Shown: positions 19,701 to 30,666 of the stretch, piece after piece
Numbering within the stretch: position 1 is the first letter of the stretch
Layout: every line of letters begins with the position of its first letter
Source: Rhodocyclaceae bacterium
GTDB lineage: Bacteria > Pseudomonadota > Gammaproteobacteria > Burkholderiales > Rhodocyclaceae
Assembly: GCA_016791145.1 (NCBI GenBank)
Contig: JAEUNJ010000279.1
Span: forward strand, 1 to 45,277
Reading direction: 5' to 3'
Length of the DNA: 45,277 nucleotides
Program-made: the position numbers and the translations under genes
The notes under the pieces: model-generated
Seen by the model: the letters and a program-made list of their open reading frames with translations, nothing else
Told to the model about the DNA's origin: nothing
The model's database searches: none

Positions 19701-20258
19701 ATGATCGCCGACATCAAGAAGAACGCGGAAAGCAAGATGCAGAAGACCCTCGAGGCGCTGAAGCACGATCTTGCCAAAGTCCGGACCGGGCGTGCCCACA
19801 CGGGCCTGCTGGACCATATCCACGTGGACTACTACGGGTCCCCGATGCCGATCAACCAGGTTGCCAACGTGACCCTGGTCGATGCCCGGACCATCGGCGT
19901 GCAGCCCTGGGAAAAGGCCATGGTGGCCAAGGTAGAGAAGGCCATCCGCGATTCCGATCTGGGGCTCAATCCGGCCACCCAGGGCGAGCTCATCCGGGTG
20001 CCGATGCCGCCGCTGACCGAGGAGCGGCGCAAGGAGTTGATCAAGGTCGTGCGGCATGAGGGCGAGAACGCGAAGGTTGCCGTGCGCAACCTCCGCCGGG
20101 ACGCCATCACCCATATGAAGGACGCCCTGAAGAAGAAGGAAGTGGGGGAGGACGAGGAGCGGCGTGCCCAGGACGACGTCCAGAAGCTCACCGACCGCTA
20201 CGTGGCCGAGGTGGACAAGCTGCTGGTCGAGAAGGAAAAGGACCTGATGGCCATCTAG
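19701..20258 (+). CDS. frr: Ribosome recycling factor
   Basis: Splits the post-termination ribosome together with EF-G. The product is 185 residues, the exact usual length. Signatures are [15 protein letters not shown], the Gly-rich hinge region, [16 protein letters not shown] and [12 protein letters not shown]. The ATG at 19701 lies 8 nt after AGGAG; an upstream in-frame TTG overlapping the pyrH end was not chosen. Followed by uppS after 27 nt. Confidence 0.98.
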   Translation: MIADIKKNAESKMQKTLEALKHDLAKVRTGRAHTGLLDHIHVDYYGSPMPINQVANVTLVDARTIGVQPWEKAMVAKVEKAIRDSDLGLNPATQGELIRVPMPPLTEERRKELIKVVRHEGENAKVAVRNLRRDAITHMKDALKKKEVGEDEERRAQDDVQKLTDRYVAEVDKLLVEKEKDLMAI

Positions 20259-20285
20259 GCTCGGCGGACCGGGGCGGGTGCACGA

Positions 20286-21080
20286 ATGAGCTTCGTCAGT
20301 TCCACCCGGGAGATCCCGGATGTCGGAGGTGTCCCGCGCCATGTCGCGATCGTCATGGACGGGAACGGACGCTGGGCGAAGCGCCGTTTCCTTCCACGGG
20401 TGGCAGGGCACAAGAAGGGCGTAGAAACCGTCCGGGCCATCGTCGAGGCCTGCGTCGAGAAGGGCATCGAGTACCTGACCCTGTTCGCCTTCAGCTCGGA
20501 GAACTGGCGGCGGCCGGCGGACGAAGTCCGATTCCTGATGGAACTCTTCGTATCCGCCCTCGAGAACGAGGTCGCCCGGCTCCATCGCAACGGCATCAGG
20601 CTCCGGGTGATCGGGGATCTGGCCCGGTTCGAGCCGAGGCTGGTGGAACTGATCGGACGTGCCGAGCGAATGACTGCGGCCAACCAGCGCCTGACGCTCA
20701 CCATCGCGGCAAACTATGGCGGCCGCTGGGATGTCGTCCAGGCAATGAACCGGCTGGCGACGGAGATGCCGGACAGGGCCGGAACATGGTCGGAGGCGGA
20801 CCTGGCTCCGCGGCTCTCGATGGCCTACGCGCCGGAGCCGGACCTGTTCATCCGCACCGGCGGCGAGCAACGGATCAGCAATTTCCTGATCTGGCAACTG
20901 GCGTACACGGAGTTCTATTTCACCGACCTCCTGTGGCCCGAGTTCGATGCCGGCGCGCTGGCCGAGGCCGTCGCCTCCTATCAGCGGCGGGAACGCCGTT
21001 TCGGGCGGACCAGCGAGCAACTGGTTCCCGAGGCGCCGGCCGGCCTCCAGGCCCACGGGATCCGAACCCCCGATGCTTAG
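20286..21080 (+). CDS. uppS: Undecaprenyl diphosphate synthase
   Basis: A cis-prenyltransferase that adds isopentenyl units to farnesyl diphosphate, giving the C55 carrier precursor for peptidoglycan and LPS. The product is 264 residues. Motifs: [16 protein letters not shown] (catalytic Asp25), [19 protein letters not shown], the RIGD-like RVIGDLARF and the late [18 protein letters not shown], with ETTFYF-like [12 protein letters not shown]. The end overlaps the cdsA start by 8 nt, so translation is coupled. Confidence 0.97.
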   Translation: MSFVSSTREIPDVGGVPRHVAIVMDGNGRWAKRRFLPRVAGHKKGVETVRAIVEACVEKGIEYLTLFAFSSENWRRPADEVRFLMELFVSALENEVARLHRNGIRLRVIGDLARFEPRLVELIGRAERMTAANQRLTLTIAANYGGRWDVVQAMNRLATEMPDRAGTWSEADLAPRLSMAYAPEPDLFIRTGGEQRISNFLIWQLAYTEFYFTDLLWPEFDAGALAEAVASYQRRERRFGRTSEQLVPEAPAGLQAHGIRTPDA

Positions 21081-21879
21081 GACACGGGTCATCACCGCCT
21101 TGTGCCTGCTCGCCGCCTTTCTGGTGGTGTTGCTGCTGCTGCCCCGGCCGGCGGCGGCTGCGGCCTTCGGCCTCGTGGCGGTGCTCGCCGCCTGGGAATG
21201 GGCCGGCCTGATGAAGATCGACGCCGCGGGACGGGTGATCTTCGCCGGCGTCGTGGCGGTCTGCTGCCTGGCGGCCTACCATCAGGCGGAGTCCGTGTTT
21301 CCGATGCTCTGGTGGCTGTCGGCGGGCTTCTGGGTGGCGGTCGCGCCATTCTGGCTCATCAGGGGTTGGCCCCTTTCCGCCAACGACCTGATGGGCTACG
21401 GGACCGGATGGGTCCTGATCGTTCCCACCTGGGCGGCGCTGGTCGGGCTGCACGGGCGCGGCCCGGGCTACCTTTTCGGTGCCATGGCCGCCGTCTGGAT
21501 CGCCGACATCGCCGCCTACTTCGCCGGGCGAGCCCTGGGGCGCCACAAGCTGGCGCCGTCGATAAGTCCCGGCAAGACCTGGGAGGGGGCCGCCGGTGGC
21601 GCGGTCGGGGTGCTTGCCTACGGCGCCGTCGTGGCAATCCTGTTCGCTCGGGGAATCCCCGGCGATCCGGGCGAACTGGCCGTCGGTGCCCTGCTGCTGG
21701 TGCTGCTGACCGCGGTGAGCATCGAAGGGGACCTGTTCGAATCCCTGGTCAAACGCCAGGCGGGCGTGAAGGACAGCAGCGGTCTCCTGCCCGGCCACGG
21801 GGGCATCCTGGACCGCATCGACAGCCAGACTTCGGCGCTGCCCCTGGTGGCGCTGTTCCTGCACGCGATGATCCGATGA
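21073..21879 (+). CDS. cdsA: Phosphatidate cytidylyltransferase
   Basis: Makes CDP-diacylglycerol from phosphatidate and CTP, the branch point for membrane phospholipids. The product is 268 residues with about seven hydrophobic membrane segments, starting at once with [19 protein letters not shown]. The family signature lies near the C-terminus: [17 protein letters not shown] followed by [14 protein letters not shown] (from residue ~215). The ATG at 21073 was chosen because it begins the first membrane span. It overlaps uppS by 8 nt and dxr by 4 nt (ATGA). Confidence 0.97.
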   Translation: MLRTRVITALCLLAAFLVVLLLLPRPAAAAAFGLVAVLAAWEWAGLMKIDAAGRVIFAGVVAVCCLAAYHQAESVFPMLWWLSAGFWVAVAPFWLIRGWPLSANDLMGYGTGWVLIVPTWAALVGLHGRGPGYLFGAMAAVWIADIAAYFAGRALGRHKLAPSISPGKTWEGAAGGAVGVLAYGAVVAILFARGIPGDPGELAVGALLLVLLTAVSIEGDLFESLVKRQAGVKDSSGLLPGHGGILDRIDSQTSALPLVALFLHAMIR

Positions 21880-23057
21880 CGATCGGCCTGACCGTCCTCG
21901 GCGCCACGGGCTCCATCGGAACCAGCACGCTCGACGTCGTCGCACGTCACCCGGAGCGTTTCCGGGTGGTTGCCCTGACGGGACACAGCCGGCTCGACGT
22001 CCTGGCCGGCCAGTGCCGGCGGTTCCAACCGGCCTATGCCGTCGTTGCCACCGCCGCCGACGCCGAACGCCTGGGCCGGATGCTTGCGGACGATTGCCGG
22101 CAGACGCGGATACTGCATGGCGCCGCCGCCCTCGAGGAGGTGGCAAGCCTGCCTGAAACGGATGCGGTCATGGCCGCCATCGTCGGCGCGGCGGGCCTGC
22201 CGGGCAGCCTTGCCGCGGCGAGGGCGGGCAAGAGGATCCTGCTGGCGAACAAGGAGTCCCTGGTGATGGCAGGGCCAGTATTCATGGCCGAGGTGGCCCG
22301 GTCCGGTGCCGCGCTCCTACCCATCGATAGTGAACATAATGCTATTTTTCAGTCACTTCCGATTGGTTTCTCAGGTAATTTCGAGAAGTGTGGAATCCGG
22401 CGGCTGATTCTTACGGCCTCCGGCGGTCCCTTTCGCAACACGCCCAGGGAGGATTTGGCCCGGGTGACGCCCGAAGCAGCTTGCGCCCATCCGAACTGGG
22501 TCATGGGCCGCAAGATTTCGGTGGATTCCGCGACCATGATGAACAAGGGGCTGGAGGTTATCGAGGCCCACTGGTTGTTCGGCGCGGCGGCGGAGCGGAT
22601 CTCGGTGGTGATCCATCCCCAGAGCATCGTGCATTCGATGGTCGAATACGAGGACGGATCGGTGCTCGCGCAACTGGGAAACCCCGACATGCGCACACCG
22701 ATCGCCCACGCCCTGGGTTTTCCGGATCGCATCGACGCCGGTGTCGGGTCCCTGGACCTGTTCGCGGCGGGACCCCTCGCCTTCGAGCCGCCGGATCTGC
22801 AGCGTTTTCCCTGCCTGGCCCTGGCGTTTCAGGCGCTGGAAAAGGGCGGCAACGCCCCCGCCGTGCTGAATGCGGCGAACGAAGTGGCAGTGGCGGCGTT
22901 CCTCGACGGCCACCTCCCCTTCCTTTCGATTTCGGAGGTCATCGCCGATGCCCTGGACGTCGTCGAGGCCGCGCCGTTGCGCGACATGGATGACGTCCTG
23001 GAGGCCGACCGCCGGGGCCGTGCCGCCGCCAGGTCACGCATCGGTCCCACGCATTGA
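21876..23057 (+). CDS. dxr: 1-deoxy-D-xylulose 5-phosphate reductoisomerase
   Basis: Second step of the MEP isoprenoid pathway, the route that feeds uppS. The product is 393 residues. The NADPH-binding motif GATGSIG is at 9-15, and NKESLVMAG and the metal-binding Asp151-Ser152-Glu153 in [12 protein letters not shown] are present. These are followed by [28 protein letters not shown] (written as two adjoining motifs in the family) and HPQSIVHSM. The ~60 nt encoding the metal-binding motif are markedly AT-rich (22 G/C in 22321-22380) with codons rare elsewhere in the window. The start overlaps cdsA (ATGA) and the stop overlaps the rseP ATG by one base. Confidence 0.97.
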   Translation: MTIGLTVLGATGSIGTSTLDVVARHPERFRVVALTGHSRLDVLAGQCRRFQPAYAVVATAADAERLGRMLADDCRQTRILHGAAALEEVASLPETDAVMAAIVGAAGLPGSLAAARAGKRILLANKESLVMAGPVFMAEVARSGAALLPIDSEHNAIFQSLPIGFSGNFEKCGIRRLILTASGGPFRNTPREDLARVTPEAACAHPNWVMGRKISVDSATMMNKGLEVIEAHWLFGAAAERISVVIHPQSIVHSMVEYEDGSVLAQLGNPDMRTPIAHALGFPDRIDAGVGSLDLFAAGPLAFEPPDLQRFPCLALAFQALEKGGNAPAVLNAANEVAVAAFLDGHLPFLSISEVIADALDVVEAAPLRDMDDVLEADRRGRAAARSRIGPTH

Positions 23058-24433
23058 TGGGTTCCATCCATCCCGGCGTCTACCTGGCCGCCTTCGCCGT
23101 GGCCCTGGGTGTCCTGATCTTCTTCCACGAATTGGGACACTTCGTCGCCGCCCGGGCCTGCGGAGTGAAGGTGATCAAGTTCTCGGTCGGCTTCGGGCGC
23201 GCCGTGTTCTCGCGCCGGTTCGGAAGGGACGGGACCGAGTGGGCCTTGGGAATCTTTCCGCTGGGAGGCTACGTCCGCATGCTCGACGAGCGGGAGGGGC
23301 CGGTGCCCGAGGGTGAGCTTCACCGGGCCTTCAACCGTCAGGCGGTGGGGCGGCGGATGGCCATCGTCGCCGCCGGGCCCCTCGCCAATTTCGCTTTGGC
23401 GATCCTCCTTTATTGGGGTGTCTTCGTGGGCGGCGTGGACGAATTGCGGCCCATCCTGGCGAAACCGGCGGAGGGCTCGCCAGCGGCGACCGCGGAGATT
23501 GCCGACGGGGAGGAACTGAAGTCCGTCGATGGCCAACGGGTGGACACCTGGAGCGACGCGCGCTGGGCGCTCCTGAAAGCCGGGGTGGACCGGCGCACGG
23601 TCGTCCTGGAACTGGTGAACAGGAAAGGGGAGATCGCCTTCCGGCGCCTGGACACCTCCGCCGTGTCGTTTGCCGACGGGGAGACCAGGGATCCGATCAA
23701 GGACCTGGGTCTGCGGCTCTTCCGGCCACGCATCTCCCCGGTGATCGGGCAGGTGGCGGACGGGTCCGTGGCGCAGAAGGCGGGGCTCCGGCCGGGTGAC
23801 CGTTTCCTGGAGGTGGGCGGGAAGGAGGTCGGAGACTGGAACGAGGTCGCATCCGGCATCCGCGCGGCACCCGGGCGGGAGATCCTGCTGGTGGTCGACC
23901 GGGCCGGAGAGGAGATCGCCGTCCGCGTCGTCCCGACCGGGTACAACGACGGCAATGCCACCGTGGGCCGGATCGGGATCGCGGTCCGGGAATCGGGACA
24001 CCCGCGCGAGGCGCTGTTCGTGCGGGTGAGCTACGGGCCCCTGGAGGCAGCGGTCAAGGCAGCCGGTCAGACCTGGGAGACGACCGTTTTCAGCTTCGCG
24101 ATGATCGGCCGCATGCTGACCGGCGAGGTGTCGTGGCGCAACCTGTCCGGCCCGGTTACGATCGCCGATTACGCGGGGCAGTCGGCGAGCCTCGGTGCCA
24201 GTCATTACCTGCGCTTTCTCGCGCTGATCAGCATCAGCCTCGGCGTCCTGAACCTGCTGCCCATCCCGATTCTGGATGGGGGGCATTTGATGTATTATTC
24301 GGCGGAAATCATCAAGGGCGGACCCTTGTCGGAACGGGCCATGGAAATCGGCCAACAGATCGGTCTGCTGTTGCTCGGATTGCTGATGGTCTTCGCGTTT
24401 TACAACGACATCTACCGCCTCGTCTCGGGCTGA
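23057..24433 (+). CDS. rseP: Site-2 intramembrane zinc metalloprotease RseP
   Basis: Cleaves the anti-sigma factor RseA inside the inner membrane during sigma-E envelope stress and removes signal-peptide remnants. The product is 458 residues. The first membrane span carries FFHELGH (His24, Glu25, His28), two PDZ domains occupy the periplasmic middle (about 110-300), and the C-terminal spans contain NLLPIPILDGGHL with the third metal ligand Asp407. The ATG at 23057 shares a base with the dxr stop; a TTG three bases earlier is also possible. Directly upstream of bamA, matching its role in outer-membrane quality control. Confidence 0.97.
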   Translation: MGSIHPGVYLAAFAVALGVLIFFHELGHFVAARACGVKVIKFSVGFGRAVFSRRFGRDGTEWALGIFPLGGYVRMLDEREGPVPEGELHRAFNRQAVGRRMAIVAAGPLANFALAILLYWGVFVGGVDELRPILAKPAEGSPAATAEIADGEELKSVDGQRVDTWSDARWALLKAGVDRRTVVLELVNRKGEIAFRRLDTSAVSFADGETRDPIKDLGLRLFRPRISPVIGQVADGSVAQKAGLRPGDRFLEVGGKEVGDWNEVASGIRAAPGREILLVVDRAGEEIAVRVVPTGYNDGNATVGRIGIAVRESGHPREALFVRVSYGPLEAAVKAAGQTWETTVFSFAMIGRMLTGEVSWRNLSGPVTIADYAGQSASLGASHYLRFLALISISLGVLNLLPIPILDGGHLMYYSAEIIKGGPLSERAMEIGQQIGLLLLGLLMVFAFYNDIYRLVSG

Positions 24434-24437
24434 ATCC

Positions 24438-26717
24438 ATGAAGAAAAAATCGATCGCCGGTCTGGTCGCGGCGTTGTTCGCCGGTGCCGCGCTGGCATTC
24501 GATCCCTTCGTGGTCCGGGATATCCGCGTCGAGGGCATCCAGCGCACCGAGGCCGGCACCGTGTTCAGCTACCTGCCGGTGAAGGTCGGGGAGACCATGA
24601 CCGACGAGAAGGCGGCCCAGGCCATCAAGGCCCTTTTCGCCACCGGTTTCTTCAAGGACGTGCGGCTCGAGATCGATGGGGCGGTCCTCGTCGTCATACT
24701 CGAAGAGCGCCCGGCGGTCGCGGCCATCGAGTTCGTCGGCCTGAAGGCTTTCAAGAAGGAGGACCTGCTCAAGGGCTTGCGAGAGGTCGGACTCGCGGAG
24801 TCGCGGATCTTCGACCGTGCCCTGCTCGAGAAGGCGGAAAAGGAACTCAAGCGCCAGTACCTGAGCATGGGCCACTATGCCGCCGAGATCACGACGACGG
24901 TGACGCCGCTGGAGCGCAACCGGGTCGGCATCAACTTCGCCATCGACGAAGGGCAGATCGCCAAGATCAGGCAGATCAACATCGTCGGCGCCGCCGCTTT
25001 CAGCGAGAAGGACCTGCTGGACGAGTTCGTGCTGCGAACCCCGGGTCTGCTCACCTGGTATACCAAGAACGACCAATACTCCAAGCAGAAACTCGCCGGC
25101 GACCTGGAGAAGCTGCGTTCCTTCTACCTGGACCGGGGTTACCTGGAATTCACGATCGATTCGACGCAGGTGTCCATTACGCCGGACAAGCGGGACATCT
25201 ACATCAGCATCAGCATCACCGAAGGTGAAAAGTACAAGATCAAGTCGGTCGCCCTGGCCGGCGAACTCCTGCTCCCGGAGGAGGAACTCCTCAAGCTGGT
25301 TCGCACGCGGCCGGGCGAGGACTTTTCCCGCGAGAAGATCACCCAGACGACGAAGGCCATCAGCGACCGACTTGGCAACGAAGGCTATGCGTTCGCCAAT
25401 GTGAACGCGGTGCCCGAGATCGACAAGGCAGCGCGGGAGGTCGCCTTCACCATTCTGCTGGATCCCGGCCGGCGGACCTATGTGCGGCAGGTGAATGTCA
25501 CCGGCAACATCCGGACGCGCGACGAGGTGGTGCGCCGGGAGATGCGCCAGATGGAGGCGAGCTGGTACGAGAGCGACAAGATCAACAAGTCCCGGGCGCG
25601 GGTGGACAAGCTGGGATACTTCGACGAGGTGACCGTCGAGACGCCGCCGGTCCCAGGGACCACGGACCAGGTGGACGTGAATATCAACGTCAAGGAGAAG
25701 CCCACCGGCAGCGCGATGATCGGCGCCGGATTCTCCAGTTCCGAGAAGTTCATCCTCTCCGGCTCAGTTCAGCAGCAGAACCTCTTCGGCAGTGGCAAGA
25801 CGGTCGGCGTCGGCCTGAACACCAGCAAGATCAACAAGGTCTACTCATTCTCGTACACCGATCCGTACTACACCATCGACGGGGTTTCCCGCGGATTCGA
25901 CGTCTATCACCGCAACACCGATACCACGAGCCTGAGCATCGGCTACTACGGTGCCCGATCCACCGGGGCCGCGGTCCGCTATGGCCTTCCCATCGGCGAG
26001 GACGATTCGATCACCGTGGGTCTGGGCGTGGATGCCACCCGCCTGCGCGTCACGACCGCGAGCCCGCAGCGCTACAGGGATTATGTCCGCGACTTCGGGG
26101 ATTCCTCGACGACCCTACTGGCCAACGCGGGCTGGGCGAAGGACACCCTGGACAGCCGGATCTACCCGACCGCCGGCACCGTGTGGAAGGTGGGTGGGGA
26201 GATGTCGATTCCGCCCGGCAGCCAGCGTTATTACAAGGCGGCCGTGCAGCACCAGCGTTACATTGCCCTGGGCCGGAACCTGACCCTGGCGGTGAACGGG
26301 GAATTCGGCCTGGCCAACGGATTCGGCGGCAAACAGTTGCCGTTCTTCAAGAACTTCTACGCCGGCGGCATCGGATCGGTGCGCGGATACGAGAGCAGCT
26401 CGCTTGGCCCCGTGGATCCGACCACCAGCGAGCGGCTGGGTGGCAACAAGCGTCTGGTGGCCAATGCGGAACTCCTGTTCCCCATGCCCGGCATGGGGCT
26501 CGACAAGTCCGTGCGGCTGGGCGCCTTCCTGGATGCCGGACAGGTATGGGGCTACGGGGACAAGATCAGCCTGGGGACGCTGCGGTATTCGGCGGGCCTG
26601 TCGCTGGCATGGAGTTCCCCGCTGGGACCGCTGAAGTTCAGCCTGGGTCATCCGCTCAACAAGAAGCCGAATGACAAGCTCCAGCGACTGCAGTTCCAGA
26701 TGGGAACGACGTTTTGA
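24438..26717 (+). CDS. bamA: Outer membrane protein assembly factor BamA
   Basis: Core of the BAM complex, which folds beta-barrel proteins into the outer membrane. The product is 759 residues. The signal peptide ends at AGAALA, then FDPFVVRDIRVEGIQR starts the first of five POTRA domains (to about residue 420), followed by a 16-strand barrel. The lid/loop-6 motif is VRGYE (Arg649), and the C-terminal strand ends in Phe (MGTTF), as needed for barrel recognition. The ATG lies 4 nt after rseP, so translation is probably coupled. Skp, the chaperone for its clients, follows. Confidence 0.98.
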   Translation: MKKKSIAGLVAALFAGAALAFDPFVVRDIRVEGIQRTEAGTVFSYLPVKVGETMTDEKAAQAIKALFATGFFKDVRLEIDGAVLVVILEERPAVAAIEFVGLKAFKKEDLLKGLREVGLAESRIFDRALLEKAEKELKRQYLSMGHYAAEITTTVTPLERNRVGINFAIDEGQIAKIRQINIVGAAAFSEKDLLDEFVLRTPGLLTWYTKNDQYSKQKLAGDLEKLRSFYLDRGYLEFTIDSTQVSITPDKRDIYISISITEGEKYKIKSVALAGELLLPEEELLKLVRTRPGEDFSREKITQTTKAISDRLGNEGYAFANVNAVPEIDKAAREVAFTILLDPGRRTYVRQVNVTGNIRTRDEVVRREMRQMEASWYESDKINKSRARVDKLGYFDEVTVETPPVPGTTDQVDVNINVKEKPTGSAMIGAGFSSSEKFILSGSVQQQNLFGSGKTVGVGLNTSKINKVYSFSYTDPYYTIDGVSRGFDVYHRNTDTTSLSIGYYGARSTGAAVRYGLPIGEDDSITVGLGVDATRLRVTTASPQRYRDYVRDFGDSSTTLLANAGWAKDTLDSRIYPTAGTVWKVGGEMSIPPGSQRYYKAAVQHQRYIALGRNLTLAVNGEFGLANGFGGKQLPFFKNFYAGGIGSVRGYESSSLGPVDPTTSERLGGNKRLVANAELLFPMPGMGLDKSVRLGAFLDAGQVWGYGDKISLGTLRYSAGLSLAWSSPLGPLKFSLGHPLNKKPNDKLQRLQFQMGTTF

Positions 26718-26755
26718 TGGTGCCGGCGAGGCGCGCACCGAGGAGGTTAGCCGAC

Positions 26756-27265
26756 ATGAAAAGACTGCCGCTGGGCTTGGTCCTGGCATTCCTGGGCGCA
26801 GCGCCAGCCGTTGCCGCCGATGCCGAAGGCAAGATCGGTTTCGTGAGTACCGAGCGGATTCTGCGCGATGCGCCGGCCGCCGTACGGGCGCAGAAGAAAC
26901 TGGAGAAGGAATTCGACAAGCGTGGCCAGGACCTGCAGAACATCGAGAAGCAGCTCCAGAAGATGCAGGAGAACCTCGAGAAGAATGGCCTGACCATGGC
27001 GGAATCGGAGCGGCGCAACAAGGAGCGGGAATTCAACGACCTCAGCCGGGAGTTCCAGCGCAAGCGGCGGGAATTCGGCGAAGACCTCAACCAGCGGCGC
27101 AACGAGGAACTCGCGGCCGTGATCGAGCGCGCGAACAAGACCATCAAGCAGATTGCCGAGGCCGAGAAGTACGACATCATCTTCCAGGAAGCCGTCTACT
27201 TCAATCCGCGCATCGACATCACGGACAAGGTCATCAAGGCGCTGGGCGACGCCCCGGGCAAGTGA
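26756..27265 (+). CDS. skp: Periplasmic chaperone Skp/OmpH
   Basis: The product is 169 residues. The signal peptide (MKRLPLGLVLAFLGAAPAVA) is followed by KIGFVSTERILRDAP, the start of the small beta body. A long charged helical hairpin (about 45-120, rich in E, K, Q, R) forms the tentacles, and KYDIIFQEAVYFNPRIDITD completes the body. Trimers of Skp hold unfolded outer-membrane proteins for BamA. The ATG at 26756 has AGGAGG 9 nt upstream, the best ribosome-binding site in the operon, fitting a highly made chaperone. Confidence 0.95.
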   Translation: MKRLPLGLVLAFLGAAPAVAADAEGKIGFVSTERILRDAPAAVRAQKKLEKEFDKRGQDLQNIEKQLQKMQENLEKNGLTMAESERRNKEREFNDLSREFQRKRREFGEDLNQRRNEELAAVIERANKTIKQIAEAEKYDIIFQEAVYFNPRIDITDKVIKALGDAPGK

Positions 27266-27275
27266 GGGCCTGCCG

Positions 27276-28304
27276 GTGGCGGTGTCCCTCGCCGAGATCG
27301 TCGGGCGCTTCGGCGGAGAGCTGAGGGGCGGCGGGGATATCCTGATCGACGGTATCGGGACCCTGGCCGGCGCCGGGCCGGGCCGGATAGCCTTCCTCTC
27401 CAATCCCCGCTACCGGGATCAGTTGCGCGCGACCCGGGCGACGGCAGTGATACTCGCCCCGGAAGCGGCCGGGGAATGCCCGGTGGCCGCAATCGTCACG
27501 CGCCAGCCGTATCTCTACTTCGCGCGCCTGTCGGCGTGGCTCAATCCGCCACCGGACTTCGCTCCGGGTGTGCACCCGTCCGCCGTCGTGGAATCCCCTG
27601 TGCCGCCCGGCGCCTACGTGGGTCCCCAGGCCTGGATCGGGCCGGACGTGCGGTTGGGCGAGGGGGTCGTCGTCGGCGCCCAGTGCCGGATCGGTGCCGG
27701 AAGTGCGCTCGGCGAGGAGTCCCGGCTGCATCCGGGCGTCACCATCTACCCGGGGTGCCAGGTCGGCAGGCGCTTCCTGGCGCATTCCGGTTCGGTCATC
27801 GGCGCTGACGGATTCGGATTCGCCCCGGACGAAGCGCGCCGATGGGTGAAGATCCCGCAGACGGGACGGGTGCTGGTGGGTGACGACGTCGAGATCGGCG
27901 CGAATACCACCATCGACCGGGGGGCCCTGGAGGATACGGTGATCGGCGATGGGGTCAAGCTGGACAACCAGATCCAGGTCGGCCACAACGTGCGCATCGG
28001 ACGGGATACGGCCATGGCGGGGTGCGTCGGGATTGCCGGCAGCGCCACCATCGGGGCCCGGTGCACGGTCGGTGGTGGCGCCGTGATCCTCGGCCACCTG
28101 GAGATCGCCGACGATGTCCATGTCTCCGCCGGCACGCTCGTCGCCAAGTCAATCCGCTCGCCGGGCACCTATTCCGGTACCGTGCCATTCCTCGAACACG
28201 GGGCGTGGCTGAAGAATTTCGCCCACATCCGCCGCCTCGAAGCCATGTCCGAAAAAATCCGCGCGCTGGAAGCGCGCCTTGCCATCCTGGAGAACCGGCC
28301 ATGA
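27276..28304 (+). CDS. lpxD: UDP-3-O-(3-hydroxyacyl)glucosamine N-acyltransferase
   Basis: Third step of lipid A synthesis: adds the second hydroxyacyl chain from acyl-ACP to the glucosamine. The product is 342 residues. The N-terminal uridine-binding domain ([13 protein letters not shown] .. [11 protein letters not shown]) is followed by a left-handed beta-helix of hexapeptide repeats and a C-terminal helix. The catalytic histidine is His237 in [10 protein letters not shown]. The start is GTG at 27276, preceded at 7 nt by TGAGGG, which overlaps the skp stop; a second GTG at 27282 is possible. Confidence 0.96.
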   Translation: MAVSLAEIVGRFGGELRGGGDILIDGIGTLAGAGPGRIAFLSNPRYRDQLRATRATAVILAPEAAGECPVAAIVTRQPYLYFARLSAWLNPPPDFAPGVHPSAVVESPVPPGAYVGPQAWIGPDVRLGEGVVVGAQCRIGAGSALGEESRLHPGVTIYPGCQVGRRFLAHSGSVIGADGFGFAPDEARRWVKIPQTGRVLVGDDVEIGANTTIDRGALEDTVIGDGVKLDNQIQVGHNVRIGRDTAMAGCVGIAGSATIGARCTVGGGAVILGHLEIADDVHVSAGTLVAKSIRSPGTYSGTVPFLEHGAWLKNFAHIRRLEAMSEKIRALEARLAILENRP

Positions 28305-28747
28305 CCGCCATGGACATCCACGCCATCCTGGAATACCTGCCGCACCGTTATCCGATCCTGCTGATCGACCGGGTCCGGGAGGTGGTTCCGGGGGAATCGA
28401 TCACCGCCATCAAGAACGTCAGCATCAACGAGCCGTTCTTCCCGGGCCATTACCCCCACCATCCCGTGATGCCCGGGGTCCTGATCGTCGAGGCAATGGC
28501 CCAGGCGGCGGCGATCCTGTCGTTCCGCACCATGGGTGGGAAGCCCGACGAGAACTCCGTCTATTACTTCGTCGGCATCGACGGGGCGCGGTTCAAGCGC
28601 CCCGTGGGGCCCGGCGACCAGTTGGTCCTGGAGGTCAGGATCACGGCGAACAAGCGCGGGATATGGAAGTTCGCCGGCCAGGCGAAGGTCGATGGGCAGC
28701 TCGCCGCGGAGGCCGAACTGATGTGCACGGTGCGTGGCCTGGCATGA
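28301..28747 (+). CDS. fabZ: (3R)-hydroxyacyl-ACP dehydratase FabZ
   Basis: Dehydrates hydroxyacyl-ACP in fatty acid elongation and so competes with LpxA/LpxD for the same substrates, which explains its position. The product is 148 residues with the hot-dog fold. The catalytic pair is His50 ([14 protein letters not shown]) and Glu64 (LIVEAMAQ). [17 protein letters not shown] is the classical N-terminus. It overlaps both neighbours by 4 nt (ATGA). Confidence 0.97.
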   Translation: MTAMDIHAILEYLPHRYPILLIDRVREVVPGESITAIKNVSINEPFFPGHYPHHPVMPGVLIVEAMAQAAAILSFRTMGGKPDENSVYYFVGIDGARFKRPVGPGDQLVLEVRITANKRGIWKFAGQAKVDGQLAAEAELMCTVRGLA

Positions 28748-29520
28748 CCACCATCCATCCGACCGCCATCGTTCACCCGGCCGCGAAACTCGGCGCGGGA
28801 GTGGAGATCGGCCCGTATTCCATCGTCGGAGAACACGTGGAGATCGGTGACGGCACCTGGATCGGGCCCCATGTCGTCGTCGGCGGGCACACGCGGATCG
28901 GGGCTGGCAACCGGATTTTCCAGTTTTCGTCGATCGGGGAGATTCCCCAGGACAAGAAGTACGCCGGCGAGCCGACCCGCCTGGAAATCGGCGACCGGAA
29001 CACGATCCGGGAGTTCTGCACCCTGAATTGCGGCACGGTCCAGGACGCCGGATGCACCCGGCTGGGCAGCGACAACTGGATCATGGCCTACGTGCATCTC
29101 GCCCACGATTGCCAGGTGGGCAACCACACGATATTCGCCAACAACGCCCAGCTGGCGGGACACGTGGCGGTGGGCGACTGGGCGATCCTCGGCGGCTTCA
29201 CCGTGGTGCATCAGTTCGTGCGCATCGGCGCCCACAGCATGACCGCCATGGGGACCATCCTCCTGCAGGACCTGCCCCCCTACGTGATGGCCTCGGGCAA
29301 TGGCGCCGAACCCCATGGCATCAATTCCGAGGGATTGAAGCGGCGTGGATTCGCGGCTGACGGGATAGCGGCCATCAGGCGGGCGTACAAGACCCTCTAC
29401 AAGGCCGGGCTCGGTCTCGCCGAGGCCCGGGAAGCGATCCGGGCCGACGTCCCGGGGCGTCCGGAACTGCTGCCGCTGATCGAGTTCCTCGACAGCGCGG
29501 GACGGGGAATCATCCGGTAA
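28744..29520 (+). CDS. lpxA: UDP-N-acetylglucosamine acyltransferase LpxA
   Basis: First step of lipid A synthesis. The product is 258 residues. The beta-helix of hexapeptide repeats starts at [21 protein letters not shown], carries the protruding loop [15 protein letters not shown] and the catalytic His121 in HLAHDCQVG, and ends with the helical domain ([12 protein letters not shown] .. IRRAYKTLY). Coupled to fabZ by ATGA, and its stop directly abuts the lpxB ATG. Confidence 0.98.
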   Translation: MTTIHPTAIVHPAAKLGAGVEIGPYSIVGEHVEIGDGTWIGPHVVVGGHTRIGAGNRIFQFSSIGEIPQDKKYAGEPTRLEIGDRNTIREFCTLNCGTVQDAGCTRLGSDNWIMAYVHLAHDCQVGNHTIFANNAQLAGHVAVGDWAILGGFTVVHQFVRIGAHSMTAMGTILLQDLPPYVMASGNGAEPHGINSEGLKRRGFAADGIAAIRRAYKTLYKAGLGLAEAREAIRADVPGRPELLPLIEFLDSAGRGIIR

Positions 29521-30666
29521 ATGCCCCCCCGCATCGCCATGGTCGCCGGCGAGGCGTCCGGAGACCTGCTTGCCGGCCACCTGATCGGCGCACTGCGCCG
29601 GCGCCTTCCCGATGCCGAATTCGTCGGCATCGGCGGGCCGCGGATGGAAGCCGCCGGTTTCGAGGCCTGGTGGCCCGCCGAGCGGCTTGCCGTGCGGGGC
29701 TACGCCGAGGTGCTGCGGCATTACCGCGGGATCACCCGGATTCGCCGCCAGTTGCTGGCCCGACTGCTTCGGGAGCGGCCGCAGGTGTTCATCGGCGTGG
29801 ATGCGCCCGATTTCAATCTCTGGCTCGAGGCGCGGCTGCGCCGGGCCGGCATCCCGGCCGTCCATTACGTCAGTCCGTCCATCTGGGCCTGGCGTCGCGG
29901 GCGCCTTCCGAAGATTGCCCGCGCCGTTTCCCACGTGCTGGCCCTCTTCCCGTTCGAGCCGGAGATCTACCGGGGCGCCGGCGTCCCGGTCACCTACGTG
30001 GGGCATCCGCTTGCCGACGTCATTCCGGTGGAAATCGATCTCCGGGCGGCCAGGGACAAGCTGGCCATCCACCCGGCAGGCCCCGTGATCGCCCTGTTGC
30101 CCGGCAGCCGCCAGTCAGAACTGCAATACATGGCTGGCCTCTACGTGGAGACCGCGATGCTGCTCCACCAGCGATTCCCGGCGGCCCAGTTCCTCGTGCC
30201 GCTGGTGTCCCGGGAGACGAGGGCGATCTTCGAGGAGGCCATGTGGTCGAAGGGCGCCCAGGAGCTGCCGTTCAAGCTGCTCTTCGGACATGCCCAGGAC
30301 GCCCTGGCCGCGGCGGACGGGGCCCTGGTGGCCAGCGGAACAGCCACCCTCGAAGCCGCGCTGACCAAGACACCCATGGTGATCGCCTACCGCATGTCGC
30401 CCTGGTCCTGGCGGCTCATGCGCCGCATGCGCTACCAGCCCTGGGTCGGGTTGCCGAATATCCTGGCCGGGCGCTTCGTGGTTCCGGAATTCCTCCAGGA
30501 CGATGCAACGCCGGAGAACCTGGCCCAGGCCCTGGGCAATCTCGTCGAGGACCGCCGGGTGGCCGACGGGCTGCGCGAGACCTACCGGGCCATCCACCTG
30601 ACCCTGCGCCAGGACACGGCCACCCGGGCTGCCGACGCGGTCGTATCCTGCCTCGCGCCGCCGTGA
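29521..30666 (+). CDS. lpxB: Lipid A disaccharide synthase
   Basis: A GT19 glycosyltransferase at the inner face of the membrane joining UDP-diacylglucosamine and lipid X. The product is 381 residues. Motifs: [73 protein letters not shown] and [12 protein letters not shown]. The start codon directly follows the lpxA stop. It overlaps rnhB by 4 nt (GTGA). Confidence 0.98.
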   Translation: MPPRIAMVAGEASGDLLAGHLIGALRRRLPDAEFVGIGGPRMEAAGFEAWWPAERLAVRGYAEVLRHYRGITRIRRQLLARLLRERPQVFIGVDAPDFNLWLEARLRRAGIPAVHYVSPSIWAWRRGRLPKIARAVSHVLALFPFEPEIYRGAGVPVTYVGHPLADVIPVEIDLRAARDKLAIHPAGPVIALLPGSRQSELQYMAGLYVETAMLLHQRFPAAQFLVPLVSRETRAIFEEAMWSKGAQELPFKLLFGHAQDALAAADGALVASGTATLEAALTKTPMVIAYRMSPWSWRLMRRMRYQPWVGLPNILAGRFVVPEFLQDDATPENLAQALGNLVEDRRVADGLRETYRAIHLTLRQDTATRAADAVVSCLAPP

